From Cladopsammia gracilis (taxonomy: Eukaryota > Cnidaria > Anthozoa > Scleractinia > Dendrophylliidae), in contig JAJGOT010000089.1 of the NCBI GenBank assembly GCA_022457155.1, forward strand, positions 1,478,001 to 1,542,000: a DNA stretch of 64,000 nt, in the 5' to 3' direction. Below are positions 23,317-34,016 of this stretch, piece by piece. How positions within the stretch are numbered: position 1 is the stretch's first letter; every line of letters starts with the position of its first letter. Made by a program: the position numbers and the translations under genes. The notes below the pieces were generated by a model. The model ran no database searches. It saw only the letters and a program-made list of their open reading frames with translations, and was not told the DNA's origin.

Positions 23317-24528
23317 TGTAAAATAAGCTTTGTCGGGGACTAGCAACTTATTCTACATTCACTGGTTTTGGACTCAATAAAACAGTCTTCAGTTGTTGGC
23401 TCTGGATTTTACTCTTGATTAGTCTTCTACTGTTCTTTACAGTTCAGCTACTTCACAATATTCTCTGCAGTACTCTCTTCAAGAGTTTTACAGCAATCTC
23501 TCCTAATTCGAAGTTGTCCAAGTCATTTTATAGCGATGGGTACCTGTCATGAAATGTCAACGGTGTAACCGTGATTGAGTGACAGGTGTCTCAAATTTAC
23601 GCTAACGTAATGGTTGCGCAATGGGTTCTACGCAGAGATACGCCTTCATTTTAGAATGATTACCATAAATCTGCTCGAGGAAGGTTACATTGTCAAAATC
23701 ATTTTCGTGTCTAAATTTCACGACTATCGCCGAAGTATCCCATCAAAATAAAACAACCTGAACAATATAAAAATTACAGACAACGTTTTTACCGTTTAAA
23801 ATTTTACATTTGTAAGTGAAACATGAGTAAAAATAAAGATTATAGATTATAGTAATTCATAAAAATTACAAGGTGTTAACCTTCTTCATGGTTTGTGATA
23901 GGCTAGATTTAGCCCAACCTTCTCTAACTTAGTCCAACCCTTTTCCATATCATTAAAGTTACCACATGTTCACGAGTTGGAACGTGTTTCAATTAGCAAA
24001 CAGAGGATTTTATGAATTGACACTAGGACTTGCGCCTTTGTGTGAAGTGTGAGCAGAATTCATAAATAATTAAACAGCTCTAACGTTAAATCCGAAATAA
24101 GTCACTTAAATCGATACAGTTTTACTGAAAAACAAGACAATAAAATAAGGATAAGTTACTCTAACTAAAAATGCTATTTCCAGGAAGAGCGCTTAGAAGA
24201 ACTTGACCTGAGTTTTATTTCATTATCTAAGGTTGATACCTATCGGAGCATAAGGCCAATAGATCAATCAGGGCATGTAAATACTTTAATATCATAGATA
24301 TTTTTACCAGCGAGCTGTTGCTCAGTGAAACATAGATAAATGAAAATAACGAGTAAACCTTCGAATGACTTTTATCCCATGAACATACGATATTTTATCC
24401 CTTTAATATTATTACTTACTATTTCAATATATAACTTTCCAAACCAAAACCAAGTTTCCCTTTTTACCATTTCATAAAATAAATAATTGTGCAAGTCTGT
24501 TCATTGTCTGCATTTTTATTGTTTAACA
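23317..24528 (-). repeat. 3' LTR
   Basis: A 1212-bp terminal repeat. It differs from the other LTR at about three positions, for example AATAAAAC here versus AATTAAAC and CAGAGGATT here versus CAGAGCATT. Read on the minus strand it begins TGTTAAACAATAAAAA and ends TTTTACA. Confidence 0.95.
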
Positions 24529-24541
24529 TATTCTCCCTACT
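24529..24541 (-). other. Polypurine tract of the LTR element
   Basis: Immediately upstream of the 3' LTR on the minus strand the sequence reads AGTAGGGAGAATA and then TGTTAAAC. A short purine-rich run touching the LTR is where plus-strand DNA synthesis is primed in this class of element. Confidence 0.6.
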
Positions 24542-24904
24542 CAGTCTGAGCTAGTCCCTAGCTCACTCCGGAAATAAAATTAATGCAGCAATGAAAGACG
24601 CACATGCTGGTGGCAAAACAAAGTGATAAAATCGTAAAACCAATATACCGTGGATCTCAAACAAACACCGATATTCCGAGGATCTTTGTTTTGTTTTGAT
24701 TTTTTTTTTTTTTTTGTTTTTTTTTGTTTTGTTTTGTTTGTGTGTGTGTTTTTGTAATGAGAAGAAAGAACGCGCTGCCATGACTGATGGTGAAAGAAAA
24801 ATATACGAGGAGAAAAGTAATGTTACCTTTGATTAAGCCTGGATGCTACGGCCTTAAGGTATGTACCGTGTGTTCCCGTTTCATGAGCAGGACTAAATTT
24901 ACCA

Positions 24905-27040
24905 TTAATACAGATAAAAATATACAGTCTTTGCATGGCATAATACCACAGTGTATAACATTAAAATAACGTGACGCTTTATCAAAGGAAAATTGCATAA
25001 GCGGGTGAGCGTTAGGAACAGTGTTGGTGAAAATGTACTTTGAGAAGCACCCTTAATAAGGCCAAATAATACCGTGAGTAACAATCGGTTGGCGGCAGTC
25101 GCAATGTCGGGAGGGGGAAAGAATTTCCCAAACGTTTGGTACCATGGGTGAGAAAACAAACGTATGTGTGAACCAAAATTACCAATATTGGAAACGGCAT
25201 GCGGAACTGATAAGTAGAGCGTGTCCGAACTTTTTCTAGTCGTTGAGTATCCGGATGTAATAGATTTGTAGTATGTTGGTAAGTGACTATGGTTTGTGTG
25301 CGGAGATTCGTGAACTGCAATTTTTCTGTGGTATTTCTGTGTACTATTTATAACGTTTTCCACTGGAAATTGGTCACGAGTACGATTTGCATGGATTGGA
25401 AATTTCTGAAATGTATCCGGTTCACTTAGAACTCGTTGGAACATAAACTTTAAAATAAAAATTGCTTTTAGATGGTTTATCGCACTAAACTCATTATCGA
25501 AAGGCAAAAGAACTAAATGAAGGCAATAAAATGATAACAGTATAAGCTCAAGAAATGTGTAGATTTTGGTGTTGGTACAAAACACTTGTGTGTCACTTGC
25601 GTTGCAATTTAATTGAAAGCAACGTTGGCGGCGTCGCGGTTTTAATTGGTCGAGCGAGCGGCTGGTAAAATCTTGTTTTTGCGTAGCAGAAGATTGGTAA
25701 GGGTCACTTAAAACTAGCATAATAGTCTGTGAATAGACGGGCTCTAATGTAATATTCCTGACATTTACAATTGGTTCATCAAAAATGGTTGGAGTTTCGT
25801 CAAAATTGTCATCTTCAATGCTATTAATAGTAGTAAATATTGCAGGTGCAATTTGCACAATTTCAGAACAATAAATGGCATGTGTATTGACCGAGTTAGT
25901 CACCGGCAAATAACGATGTTTGGGAAAAGACATGAATTGACCGCTCTCAATGTGGTAAAGAAGTGTATGGCTCTTCAAATATTCATCTAATGTTGGTAAT
26001 AGCATTGCCTCGTCGTATGTTGGTAAAGGAGAGTTAAATAGGTTTCGTTTATCATTGGTTGCATATGATACAAGTGTATCTTCAATGTTCTTGTCGCGGA
26101 TTGGTTCATTAGAAAAGTTTGATGGCGCGCTTTCATTCGGAGGATTGAAACTACTTGCGAAAATTTCATTTAATGTATTCGTGTCATTACTTAGTCCACT
26201 TATAAAATCTATATTTGATTCTTGTATTCTATGTTTATTCTGAATTTGATTGTCCGCTTGAAAAACGGCCGTATTCTCTTCAATGGTTATGAACTGCGAA
26301 TTTAAAGAGTTTGGTATGTCTCTTGTATCCTCGAAATCTTTATAACTTTTAATATTTGTATCGTTTCTATAATCCTCTGCGATTTCGATTTCCTCATAAT
26401 AATTCTCGGTAATTTCATTAGTATTTGTCGCAGCAAGTTCATTTCGCAAGCCATTGTTTTGGTTCTCAATTTCATTATTCATAACTTCATTTTCATTTTC
26501 GATAAAATTGTTGCGCAATTGGACATCCTCTGTAGCGTAAATATTTTCATTACTGCGCTCTGTATCTTCGCATGTAGCTTCAATTTGGGTACTGTTCTCT
26601 GTATCATATTCAGTTTGAACTTCTTTAATGTGTTCATTGTAATTTGTGCTCAAGTGGATATTTTCAATATTTTCAATGAAAACGTCATTAGTTTCGTCTT
26701 CAATACCTTCTATAATAACATCATCTTCATTTTCAGCCGCGGAATCTCGAGGTAAAGGTAAATTGGCCAATGTGTTACCCATAGGAAAATATGTGCGAGT
26801 TAAATTTGGAGCCGTGCTGGGATCAGGCCGACTACAACTTAGTGGACTAGCAGTTCCCCGGTTAACTACTTCATCCGAAATAGACAGTTGTGAACCAGTG
26901 GCTCCGCAATAAGAGTTATTGGTTAAATTACTAAAATTCGAAATAGTTACATCAGCATTATATGTACAAATGGGGCGTGATCTATGATTGGCTCTTGCAC
27001 GGGGGGTAGGGCTTCCGGCAAGAGCCCTTATTCGTTTAAA
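24905..27040 (-). CDS. Second frame of the LTR element, probably made as a -1 Gag fusion
   Basis: The frame is open from the TTTAAAC heptamer at 27040 to a stop at 24905, about 711 codons. The first ATG comes only after 86 codons (26782), which fits expression by frameshifting from gag. The N-terminal half is rich in Asn, Glu and Ile and has a late-domain-like LPTYDEA. The C-terminal half has several hydrophobic runs, for example LELILLSFYCLHLVLLPF and LLLTVLFGLIKGA, and could be membrane-associated. No aspartic protease, RT, RNase H or integrase motif is visible. Possible origins are a leftover 3' reading frame after loss of pol, or an env-like or accessory protein. The function is unknown. 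Confidence 0.6.
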   Translation of the reverse strand, partial: FKRIRALAGSPTPRARANHRSRPICTYNADVTISNFSNLTNNSYCGATGSQLSISDEVVNRGTASPLSCSRPDPSTAPNLTRTYFPMGNTLANLPLPRDSAAENEDDVIIEGIEDETNDVFIENIENIHLSTNYNEHIKEVQTEYDTENSTQIEATCEDTERSNENIYATEDVQLRNNFIENENEVMNNEIENQNNGLRNELAATNTNEITENYYEEIEIAEDYRNDTNIKSYKDFEDTRDIPNSLNSQFITIEENTAVFQADNQIQNKHRIQESNIDFISGLSNDTNTLNEIFASSFNPPNESAPSNFSNEPIRDKNIEDTLVSYATNDKRNLFNSPLPTYDEAMLLPTLDEYLKSHTLLYHIESGQFMSFPKHRYLPVTNSVNTHAIYCSEIVQIAPAIFTTINSIEDDNFDETPTIFDEPIVNVRNITLEPVYSQTIMLVLSDPYQSSATQKQDFTSRSLDQLKPRRRQRCFQLNCNASDTQVFCTNTKIYTFLELILLSFYCLHLVLLPFDNEFSAINHLKAIFILKFMFQRVLSEPDTFQKFPIHANRTRDQFPVENVINSTQKYHRKIAVHESPHTNHSHLPTYYKSITSGYSTTRKSSDTLYLSVPHAVSNIGNFGSHIRLFSHPWYQTFGKFFPPPDIATAANRLLLTVLFGLIKGASQSTFSPTLFLTLTRLCNFPLIKRHVILMLYTVVLCHAKTVYFYLY
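26990..27040 (-). promoter_or_regulatory. -1 programmed ribosomal frameshift signal at the gag end
   Basis: On the minus strand the gag codons CAT TTA AAC contain the canonical slippery heptamer T TTA AAC (27040-27034), two codons before the gag TAA (27030-27028). After a 7-nt spacer comes a perfect 9-bp stem, GGCTCTTGC (27026-27018) pairing with GCAAGAGCC (26998-26990), with a 19-nt loop. A -1 slip enters the long downstream frame exactly. Heptamer, spacing and stem all match classical retroelement and viral frameshift sites. Confidence 0.88.
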
Positions 27041-28215
27041 TGTGAGTTAGGCTGCCTAAGGTTAGATTGCCCTGAAAACTGTGGCCTATTAGGAACACTA
27101 ACTTGTAGTCGCGAATCCTTTCTGCGCTGGTGACATGTACGCCATATGTGCCCTACGCGTTGGCAAAAAGAGCAAATGGGATCTCCTTCTACCGTACGAA
27201 AATTGCGTCCGTAAGAATGAAAATCAGGGCGACGTGGATTTTGATAGCGCCGTAATTCGTTTTCTAGGCGAGTTACCTGCCTCTGTAACTGGTCAATTTG
27301 ACGATTTGGTGATCCCTGCCAATTGCGCGCTTGAGAAAAATGCAATGGAACACTTTGAGACTGGTCGTAAGCAGCTACGCCTGCGGCAGAAACTGTATGC
27401 TGTTGAGTTTGTTCGTGCAGTTGTTTAATCTGCCTAGATAGTTCATCAAAACGCCTGTCCAATTGTGATGGGACAGACTCTGCGGAAACGGCAGCAATAG
27501 TTTGTGAATGTCCTGACACTGGCTGTGTCATTAATTTCTTAAACATTGTCTCCATTTGCGTTAGTACTGTCTGAGTCTCTGACACGCTTTGATTACTGTC
27601 TACTAATTCCTTCATGCGAGCTGAAGATTCCGCTTCTTGAAAACTTTTAGGTCGGGTTAAGATGACATAGCTTTGTATATTAGGCTGGAGGCCTTGAATA
27701 AAATAGCGCGTCGAATCTGCGTCTGACAACTTTAGGCGCTTGCATAGGCGTATAATATCTGTTATGTAATCATCAAGGCGTTCACCTTTCGCCTGCTTAC
27801 GAGTGCTTAATTGTTGGCTAAGAATCCAATCTTGTGGTCCCGAAGCAAAACGCTTTTGAAATGCGGCCTAAAGCTGACCTAAATCTGACTTCATCTCTTC
27901 AGATAAAGAAAGGAACCATGCATGAGCCACGCCTGATAGATACAGCGGTAAAGCATTGAGTTGATTTTCAACTGACCAGTTATTGATGTTAGCGATTCGT
28001 AAAAAGGAATCGAGCCAAGTTAAGGCGTCTACGGTAGGATTGCCGTCAAACGCATCTGGTTGTAATCCGATGGAACTTGATTTTTTATCAAGGCGAGTCT
28101 GAATTAACTCTAATTGCGTTCTCTGTGTGTGTGACTCCTTGGCGAGATCTTGTCTTAGAGATGAACACAAATCGTGGAACATTTTCTCAATTTCTTTCTT
28201 TTGTTCTTCGTTCAT
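27028..28215 (-). pseudogene. gag of the LTR element, one in-frame stop
   Basis: The frame begins at an ATG at 28215 and runs to 27028, about 395 codons. It contains a retrotransposon Gag capsid-like region (DAFDGNPTVDALTWLDSFLR, then YLSGVAHAWF), a continuing segment with LDDYITDIIRLCKRL, a Gln-rich coiled stretch, and one CCHC zinc knuckle, CSFCQRVGHIWRTC. A single TAG at 27868-27870 interrupts it just before the sequence AAFQKRF, and coding resumes in the same frame. The copy is thus disabled by one nonsense change, or the stop is read through; the former is more likely. The 3' end carries the frameshift site. Confidence 0.85.
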
Positions 28216-28969
28216 GTCTGTAGTTTTGCGGTGTGCGGGGCATGTACAAATATCAGTGTGAGTCTGTGTACCTAAAGTTTGTGCTTTACGGTTTTAAGAT
28301 CGAGTGACAATTTGCCTAGAAGGAACAGGTTTATGCATGCACTGAGACAATACCTATCGCTCTTGGCTGATGCATTATTTAGGATAAGTAAAATTAAATA
28401 ATTATGAGAAATAAAATTAGTACTGATTCTAATACTCCTTAAACTGTGACAATAGCGGTCATAATGTTCGCCTCCTAATATCCGTATGCTTGTGTCTTTT
28501 TCTTGTTTGTCCTCTTGTTTGGGCTTCGTTGGTCTTCAAGTACGCGTCTGCCTCTTCTCAGTTCACTGGTCCTATTAGAATTCTTCGACGCACTATCGAC
28601 CCGTCACAGCTTCAACGCACAAGCGTTTGTTCTTCGTCCGAGGACAACGCCCCGGCAATGTTCGTTTTTATTTGCTTATTTGGTTGTTCTGTGTTTGCTT
28701 GGTTGTTAATATCGTTCCAGTGTCGGCATCTTTCTGGAGGTAGTCGTTCTTCGTAGGACTCAAACTGCATAAATTTAGCACAACAAATCGTAGGGAGGTT
28801 CCACCAACGTTTCGCTGTTGGATCGGCGAAGAGAGCTGTGGGTACCAGTCGGGTATTCTGCCACCACCCTGTAGAAGAAACTGCCACGTCCACAGCCACT
28901 AAGACCAGGCATCAATCAGTTTGGGCAGCGAGAGGAAAACCGCGGAGCGTCCCGGTTCGACCACCACTT
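28216..28969 (-). other. 5' leader of the LTR element, with possible primer-binding site
   Basis: About 750 nt separate the 5' LTR from the gag ATG. Three bases past the LTR on the minus strand is TGGTGGTCGAACCGGGACGC, which begins with the TGG expected of a primer-binding site. The TCGAACC element sits too close to the start for a standard tRNA 3' end, so primer identity is unclear. No coding frame is supported. Confidence 0.5.
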
Positions 28970-30181
28970 TGTTAAATAAGCTTTGTCGGGGACTAGCAAC
29001 TTATTCTACATTCACTGGTTTTGGACTCAATTAAACAGTCTTCAGTTGTTGGCTCTGGATTTTACTCTTGATTAGTCTTCTACTGTTCTTTACAGTTCAG
29101 CTACTTCACAATATTCTCTGCAGTACTCTCTTCAAGAGTTTTACAGCAATCTCTCCTAATTCGAAGTTGTCCAAGTCATTTTATAGCGATGGGTACCTGT
29201 CATGAAATGTCAACGGTGTAACCGTGATTGAGTGACAGGTGTCTCAAATTTACGCTAACGTAATGGTTGCGCAATGGGTTCTACGCAGAGATACGCCTTC
29301 ATTTTAGAATGATTACCATAAATCTGCTCGAGGAAGGTTACATTGTCAAAATCATTTTCGTGTCTAAATTTCACGACTATCGCCGAAGTATCCCATCAAA
29401 ATAAAACAACCTGAACAATATAAAAATTACAGACAACGTTTTTACCGTTTAAAATTTTACATTTGTAAGTGAAACATGAGTAAAAATAAAGATTATAGAT
29501 TATAGTAATTCATAAAAATTACAAGGTGTTAACCTTCTTCATGGTTTGTGATAGGCTAGATTTAGCCCAACCTTCTCTAACTTAGTCCAACCCTTTTCCA
29601 TATCATTAAAGTTACCACATGTTCACGAGTTGGAACGTGTTTCAATTAGCAAACAGAGCATTTTATGAATTGACACTAGGACTTGCGCCTTTGTGTGAAG
29701 TGTGAGCAGAATTCATAAATAATTAAACAGCTCTAACGTTAAATCCGAAATAAGTCACTTAAATCGATACAGTTTTACTGAAAAACAAGACAATAAAATA
29801 AGGATAAGTTACTCTAACTAAAAATGCTATTTCCAGGAAGAGCGCTTAGAAGAACTTGACCTGAGTTTTATTTCATTATCTAAGGTTGATACCTATCGGA
29901 GCATAAGGCCAATAGATCAATCAGGGCATGTAAATACTTTAATATCATAGATATTTTTACCAGCGAGCTGTTGCTCAGTGAAACATAGATAAATGAAAAT
30001 AACGAGTAAACCTTCGAATGACTTTTATCCCATGAACATACGATATTTTATCCCTTTAATATTATTACTTACTATTTCAATATATAACTTTCCAAACCAA
30101 AACCAAGTTTCCCTTTTTACCATTTCATAAAATAAATAATTGTGCAAGTCTGTTCATTGTCTGCATTTTTATTGTTTAACA
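28970..30181 (-). repeat. 5' LTR
   Basis: This is the 5' LTR with respect to the minus-strand element. It is the same length as the other LTR (1212 bp) and almost identical. Immediately to its right is CTTA, matching the bases to the left of 23317. Confidence 0.95.
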
Positions 30182-30184
30182 CTT

Positions 30185-30380
30185 ATTACTCATGCGCGTA
30201 GCGTCATGAGGTAAGGTTTCGGCTCCGTTTTTCTTGTTATTATTATTATTTTTATTATTATTACTCATGCGCGAAGCGGCATGAGGTAAGGTTTCGGCTC
30301 CGTTTTTCTTGTTATTATTTTTATTACTCATGCGCACAGCGCAAGAGTTAAAATTCGCCCTCCGTTTTTCTTCGTATTTT
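30185..30380. repeat. Short tandem repeats with TTATTACTCATGCGC units
   Basis: Three imperfect units of about 75-85 bp share TTATTACTCATGCGC and a GTTTCGGCTCCGTTTTTCTT-like core, separated by TTATTA-rich runs. The following sequence (GTGTCACGATTTTGCATGCA) recurs in the repeat at 32240-33405. Confidence 0.75.
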
Positions 30381-30707
30381 TTGTGTCACGATTTTGCATG
30401 CAAATTTATGCACGCATATTTTAGTGTACGCGAATTCGCCCCTGCCTCCCCTAGAAAGTTATTTTTGCCCCTATTGTTATAAAAGGCTTCAGGAACGGTT
30501 AAACCAATCAGAATCCGTCTACTAAGCACATGTCTGGATTTTAGTGGGGACTAGAGAGAACCGGTTTGTCACTCAGAGAAGACTCAGATTTCAAACAAAT
30601 ATTTGTCCTTCTGTACTCTACACTTCAATTTTTCAGACGTTCATTTTCCATTACCAAAATATAAACACGCCTTTTAAGACATCGAAATGGAAAGAAAAAG
30701 TCCTTAA

Positions 30708-31124
30708 AGGCCTATTTACACGCTGCGATTTGTCGTGCCGATTTGTCGGCCCCGAGAAATCGTGAAGCAAATCGGCGCGTGTAAATGGCGACCCGATGGC
30801 GCTCGACTTCAGTCCGACATGTCGGCCGATTCGGAAAAAATCTGTGATCGCTTCACAGATTTTCGCGTGTCGGGCCCGATTTTAAGAACGAAAACGCAAT
30901 CTGGACAAGAAATCACGCAAAACAAATTATATGTGCAGTATTTAAACTAACAACAACCTAAATAACCTATTGGATATCATTTGTTTTTCAAGAAGTTCTT
31001 AGAAGAAAAGTTTTGAAATAAAAAAAGTTCATGTACAATGCTTGCACTGTACAAAAAGTGCGCGCACGATTTGTCGTGGCCGTCGGCAAATCGGCCCGAC
31101 AAATCGCAGCGTGTAAATAGGCCT
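30708..31124. mobile_element. 417-bp MITE with TAA target duplication
   Basis: Inverted ends AGGCCTATTTACACGCTGCG and its complement bound the segment, flanked by TAA on both sides (30705-30707 and 31125-31127). Subterminal motifs of the form AAATCGG / CCGATTTGTCG recur within. TWA duplication and non-coding content fit a PIF/Harbinger-type MITE. Confidence 0.88.
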
Positions 31125-31557
31125 TAAGACGATTTGTATGCCTCTGAAGTGGCAATTAGAGAGCTGAAAGCGATGGAATCTTCCTGTGATTTATCACAAA
31201 GCGGGACATCTCGAAGCGCGAAGCGGCAGACTTTACTAAGAATTTTCAAGCATTCCTGGAAAACTACGGTAAAGAAAATAACATTTTTGAATGTCCATTT
31301 ACTTTGTAAGAAACATTTCATGGACTGTTTGTTCTTCGACATGTGCTAACATTTGCTTGCGTTGATGACACGGCTTCCTCGATGCGATAATTTAACGCAT
31401 TTTGCTCTTGAGACTAAACTAATAGATATTTGAATAAAACGTTCAACTGAGAGAATTCGTTGTCCTTTTTCCCGTGTAAAGGCAAATTGCGATTAAACTT
31501 GTTCTTTCTGGAATATCCCAATGAAATAGAAATAATTCACGGTTTAGGAAGTATTAA

Positions 31558-32082
31558 GGCCGGCACACACTAGGGGACATGTTGCGGGGACAAGCCCCTT
31601 CGTGTGCACAGCATACTGGCGCATGTTGCAGGGACAGTACGAAAACTGGTGCACACAAAGCGGATTGAGGTATAAAAATCACAGAAATCACTAAGGGCCT
31701 GGGAACTAGTATACGAGCAAGGAAAGATGGCGGACTCTATGGTTAGGAAAAAGGAGCTTCTACTACTGTCAATGATATTACTAGATGAAGAAATGTGTAA
31801 TTATGTTGACCGAAAACGATGGATACTACACCTATTTTGTAGCGGGGACAGTTTGCAAGAGCAGTGCACACGATGCGACATCGAAATGGGGGTCATTTTG
31901 TCCCCGCTTCATGACGCACGAATTCAAACCAGCTAAATTTCGTGCAACATGTTGCGGGGACAAAATTGTGTCCCCGCAACAGAACTTTTTCGCAAAAACA
32001 GGGATGTCACACGAGGAAAACTGCCGCTGCAACATGTCCCCGCTTCATGTCCCCGCAACATGTCCCCTAGTGTGTGCCGGCC
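31558..32082. mobile_element. 525-bp MITE flanked by TTAA
   Basis: The ends read GGCCGGCACACACTAGGGGA and the complement, flanked by TTAA at 31554-31557 and 32083-32086. The motif TGTCCCCGC / GCGGGGACA recurs throughout both arms. TTAA targets are used by piggyBac and Kolobok types. A short plus-strand frame starting ATGGCGGACTC (31727) has no recognisable domain. Confidence 0.85.
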
Positions 32083-32239
32083 TTAAGACTAGTGTGGGTT
32101 TGATCAGGAATCAACAAATTAAATATTCAAAGCGAGTACAGAAAAATTGGTAGCTTCAATCAACATGTCTTGTGTGATGGTGCAATGTGTGTCATGCAAA
32201 ATTCGTTGACGGGGGAGGGGTGCGTGACCCGTTTAAAAT

Positions 32240-33405
32240 AAACCGTAAAACTTTCTTACGCAAGCGCATGAGTGTAGGCTACAATAGTAGCCTCTTGTTT
32301 TTATTATTATTATTATTTTTATTTTTTGTGTCACGATTTTGCATGCAAATTTATGCACGCATATTTTAAGTTGTGCACTTCCGGTTCATGTCTTCGCCAT
32401 TTACACTTCCTGTTTAGTGACTTCCGGCTACTGTACTTACGGTAAAAGAGCGTTACTTACGTGTCACGACAGCATCTCCTACAACCCTACATACATTACT
32501 ATGTTCACGTTTGGTATACAGCTGTTTGATTAAACGTTGTCACTGATCGGTCTTACCCCTACGCGACCAGACCGAAAGGGAGTATGGGTGAATTAAAATG
32601 CATGATTAATTATTCTATATCGCGTTTACAACGGAGAACAAAACTCATGTTTGTCTTCGCGTGTTACGCAAAGACAACCAGAGTCGCTTCGATAAGGACG
32701 TTCCGTATTTTGATAATGTGCAGTTATTGAATGTGAATTGATTTCTCCCCATAATCCTTTTCGGTCTGGTCGCGTAGGGATGAGACCGATCAATGACAAC
32801 GTTTAATCAAACAGCTGTATATAAGACTTAGAAGAATCACTGGCTTCATTGTGATACAGCCTTCATTTCCAAAACATTCAATAGTAAACAACGTGGTTTG
32901 CAGGAACGATGACTGAATGAAAGGAGTAACTTATCTCCAGGTCGGACATCTTCTTATCATGTTTAAAATATATCATAAAATTTTCTTACGCATGCGCATG
33001 AGTAAAGGCTGCTTGGAGCCTCTTGTTATTTCTTGTGTCACGATTTTGCATGCAAATTTATGTACGCATATTTTAAATTGTACACTTCCGGTTCATAGCT
33101 TTGCCACTACAGTTCCTGTTTAGTGACTTCCGGTTACTCTCACTTCCGGTAAAAGAGCGTTACTCAAGTGTCACGACAGCGTCTCCTACTTGGTTTATAT
33201 AAGACTTAGAAGAATCATTCCCTTCGTTGTGGTACATTTCCAAAACTGAATCAATAGTAAACAACATGGTTTGCAGGAACGATGACTGAATGAAAGGAGT
33301 ACTCTTCGCCATGTCGGACATCTTCTTATCATGTTTAAAATATATGATAAAACTAACTTACGCATGAGCATGCGCATGAGTAAAGGCTGCTAGGAGCCTC
33401 TTGTA
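32240..33405. repeat. Tandem direct repeat, units of about 370 bp
   Basis: Two full units and a partial third share a TTCTTACGCATGCGCATGAG-like start, GATTTTGCATGCAAATTTATG, CACTTCCGGTTCAT, and ATATAAGACTTAGAAGAATCA. The first unit is lengthened by the MITE at 32519-32817. No coding potential. Confidence 0.8.
32519..32817. mobile_element. 299-bp MITE with about 60-bp TIRs and TATA flanks
   Basis: Near-perfect inverted arms start CAGCTGTTTGATTAAACG and are flanked by TATA on both sides. The second repeat unit at 33190-33210 retains the empty site (TTTATATAAGACTTAGAAG), confirming insertion. A TA-type target suggests a Tc1/mariner-related MITE. Confidence 0.88.
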
Positions 33406-34016
33406 TCTAAAGAAAACGATGCGCTTTGGGAATGCAATTTCATCTCATAATAGTTTGATTCCGTCTCAGATCGTGTGCGAAACTATGAACGGATTGCTTT
33501 GGCCGATTACAAGAAAAAAAAGATTTGATTGGTGTGCGTTCAGATTATCTTGTTGCCATTTTTGTATGAAATTTGGTGTACGCCTACAAATGTGATGATA
33601 CTTGGAAACCGCTTGATATATATTTTTTTAAATTTGACAATCTCGAGATTAGTCATCAATTTATATGGCCTGCAAGTTTTAAGGACATTGAAAACATGTA
33701 AGGCAATAAAATAGGGCCTCCAATGTACCATTTTTCCCGCGGATTCCGTGTTTACAAGTGAGCGTCCTCATTATTCACGGGTATTGTTTTAACTAACATT
33801 TGAACCACAGCCAAAACGTGATAACTTTACGCTACTCCACTCAGGTGGGGTATGTAATTCAAGTATTTCTATTTTGCGCATTTCGCAAAAAAAAAAAGAC
33901 AAGACAAGACTTGAAATTCATCAGGTTAAATTGGTAAAATTTGGATATGAAGTGTGCCTTTTGAAGAGTCTGAATATCGACGATTTGCTGTTTTTAGTTT
34001 GGAGACGATATCAGAT

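Larger units (their letters stand above)
23317..30181 (-). mobile_element. Young non-autonomous LTR retrotransposon, 6.9 kb
   Basis: Two 1212-bp direct repeats (23317-24528 and 28970-30181) start TGT and end ACA on both strands and are flanked by CTTA (23313-23316 and 30182-30185), a 4-bp target duplication. I see about three differences between the LTRs, so the insertion is recent. The internal 4.4 kb, read on the minus strand, holds a gag frame, a -1 frameshift signal and a long second frame, but no reverse transcriptase, RNase H or integrase in any frame. The element must borrow pol from a relative. It lies in the sense orientation inside an intron of the host ROCO-caspase gene. Confidence 0.93.

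Noticed and set aside
27135..27428. 97-codon plus-strand frame opposite gag
   Set aside because: Antisense shadow of the gag coding sequence.
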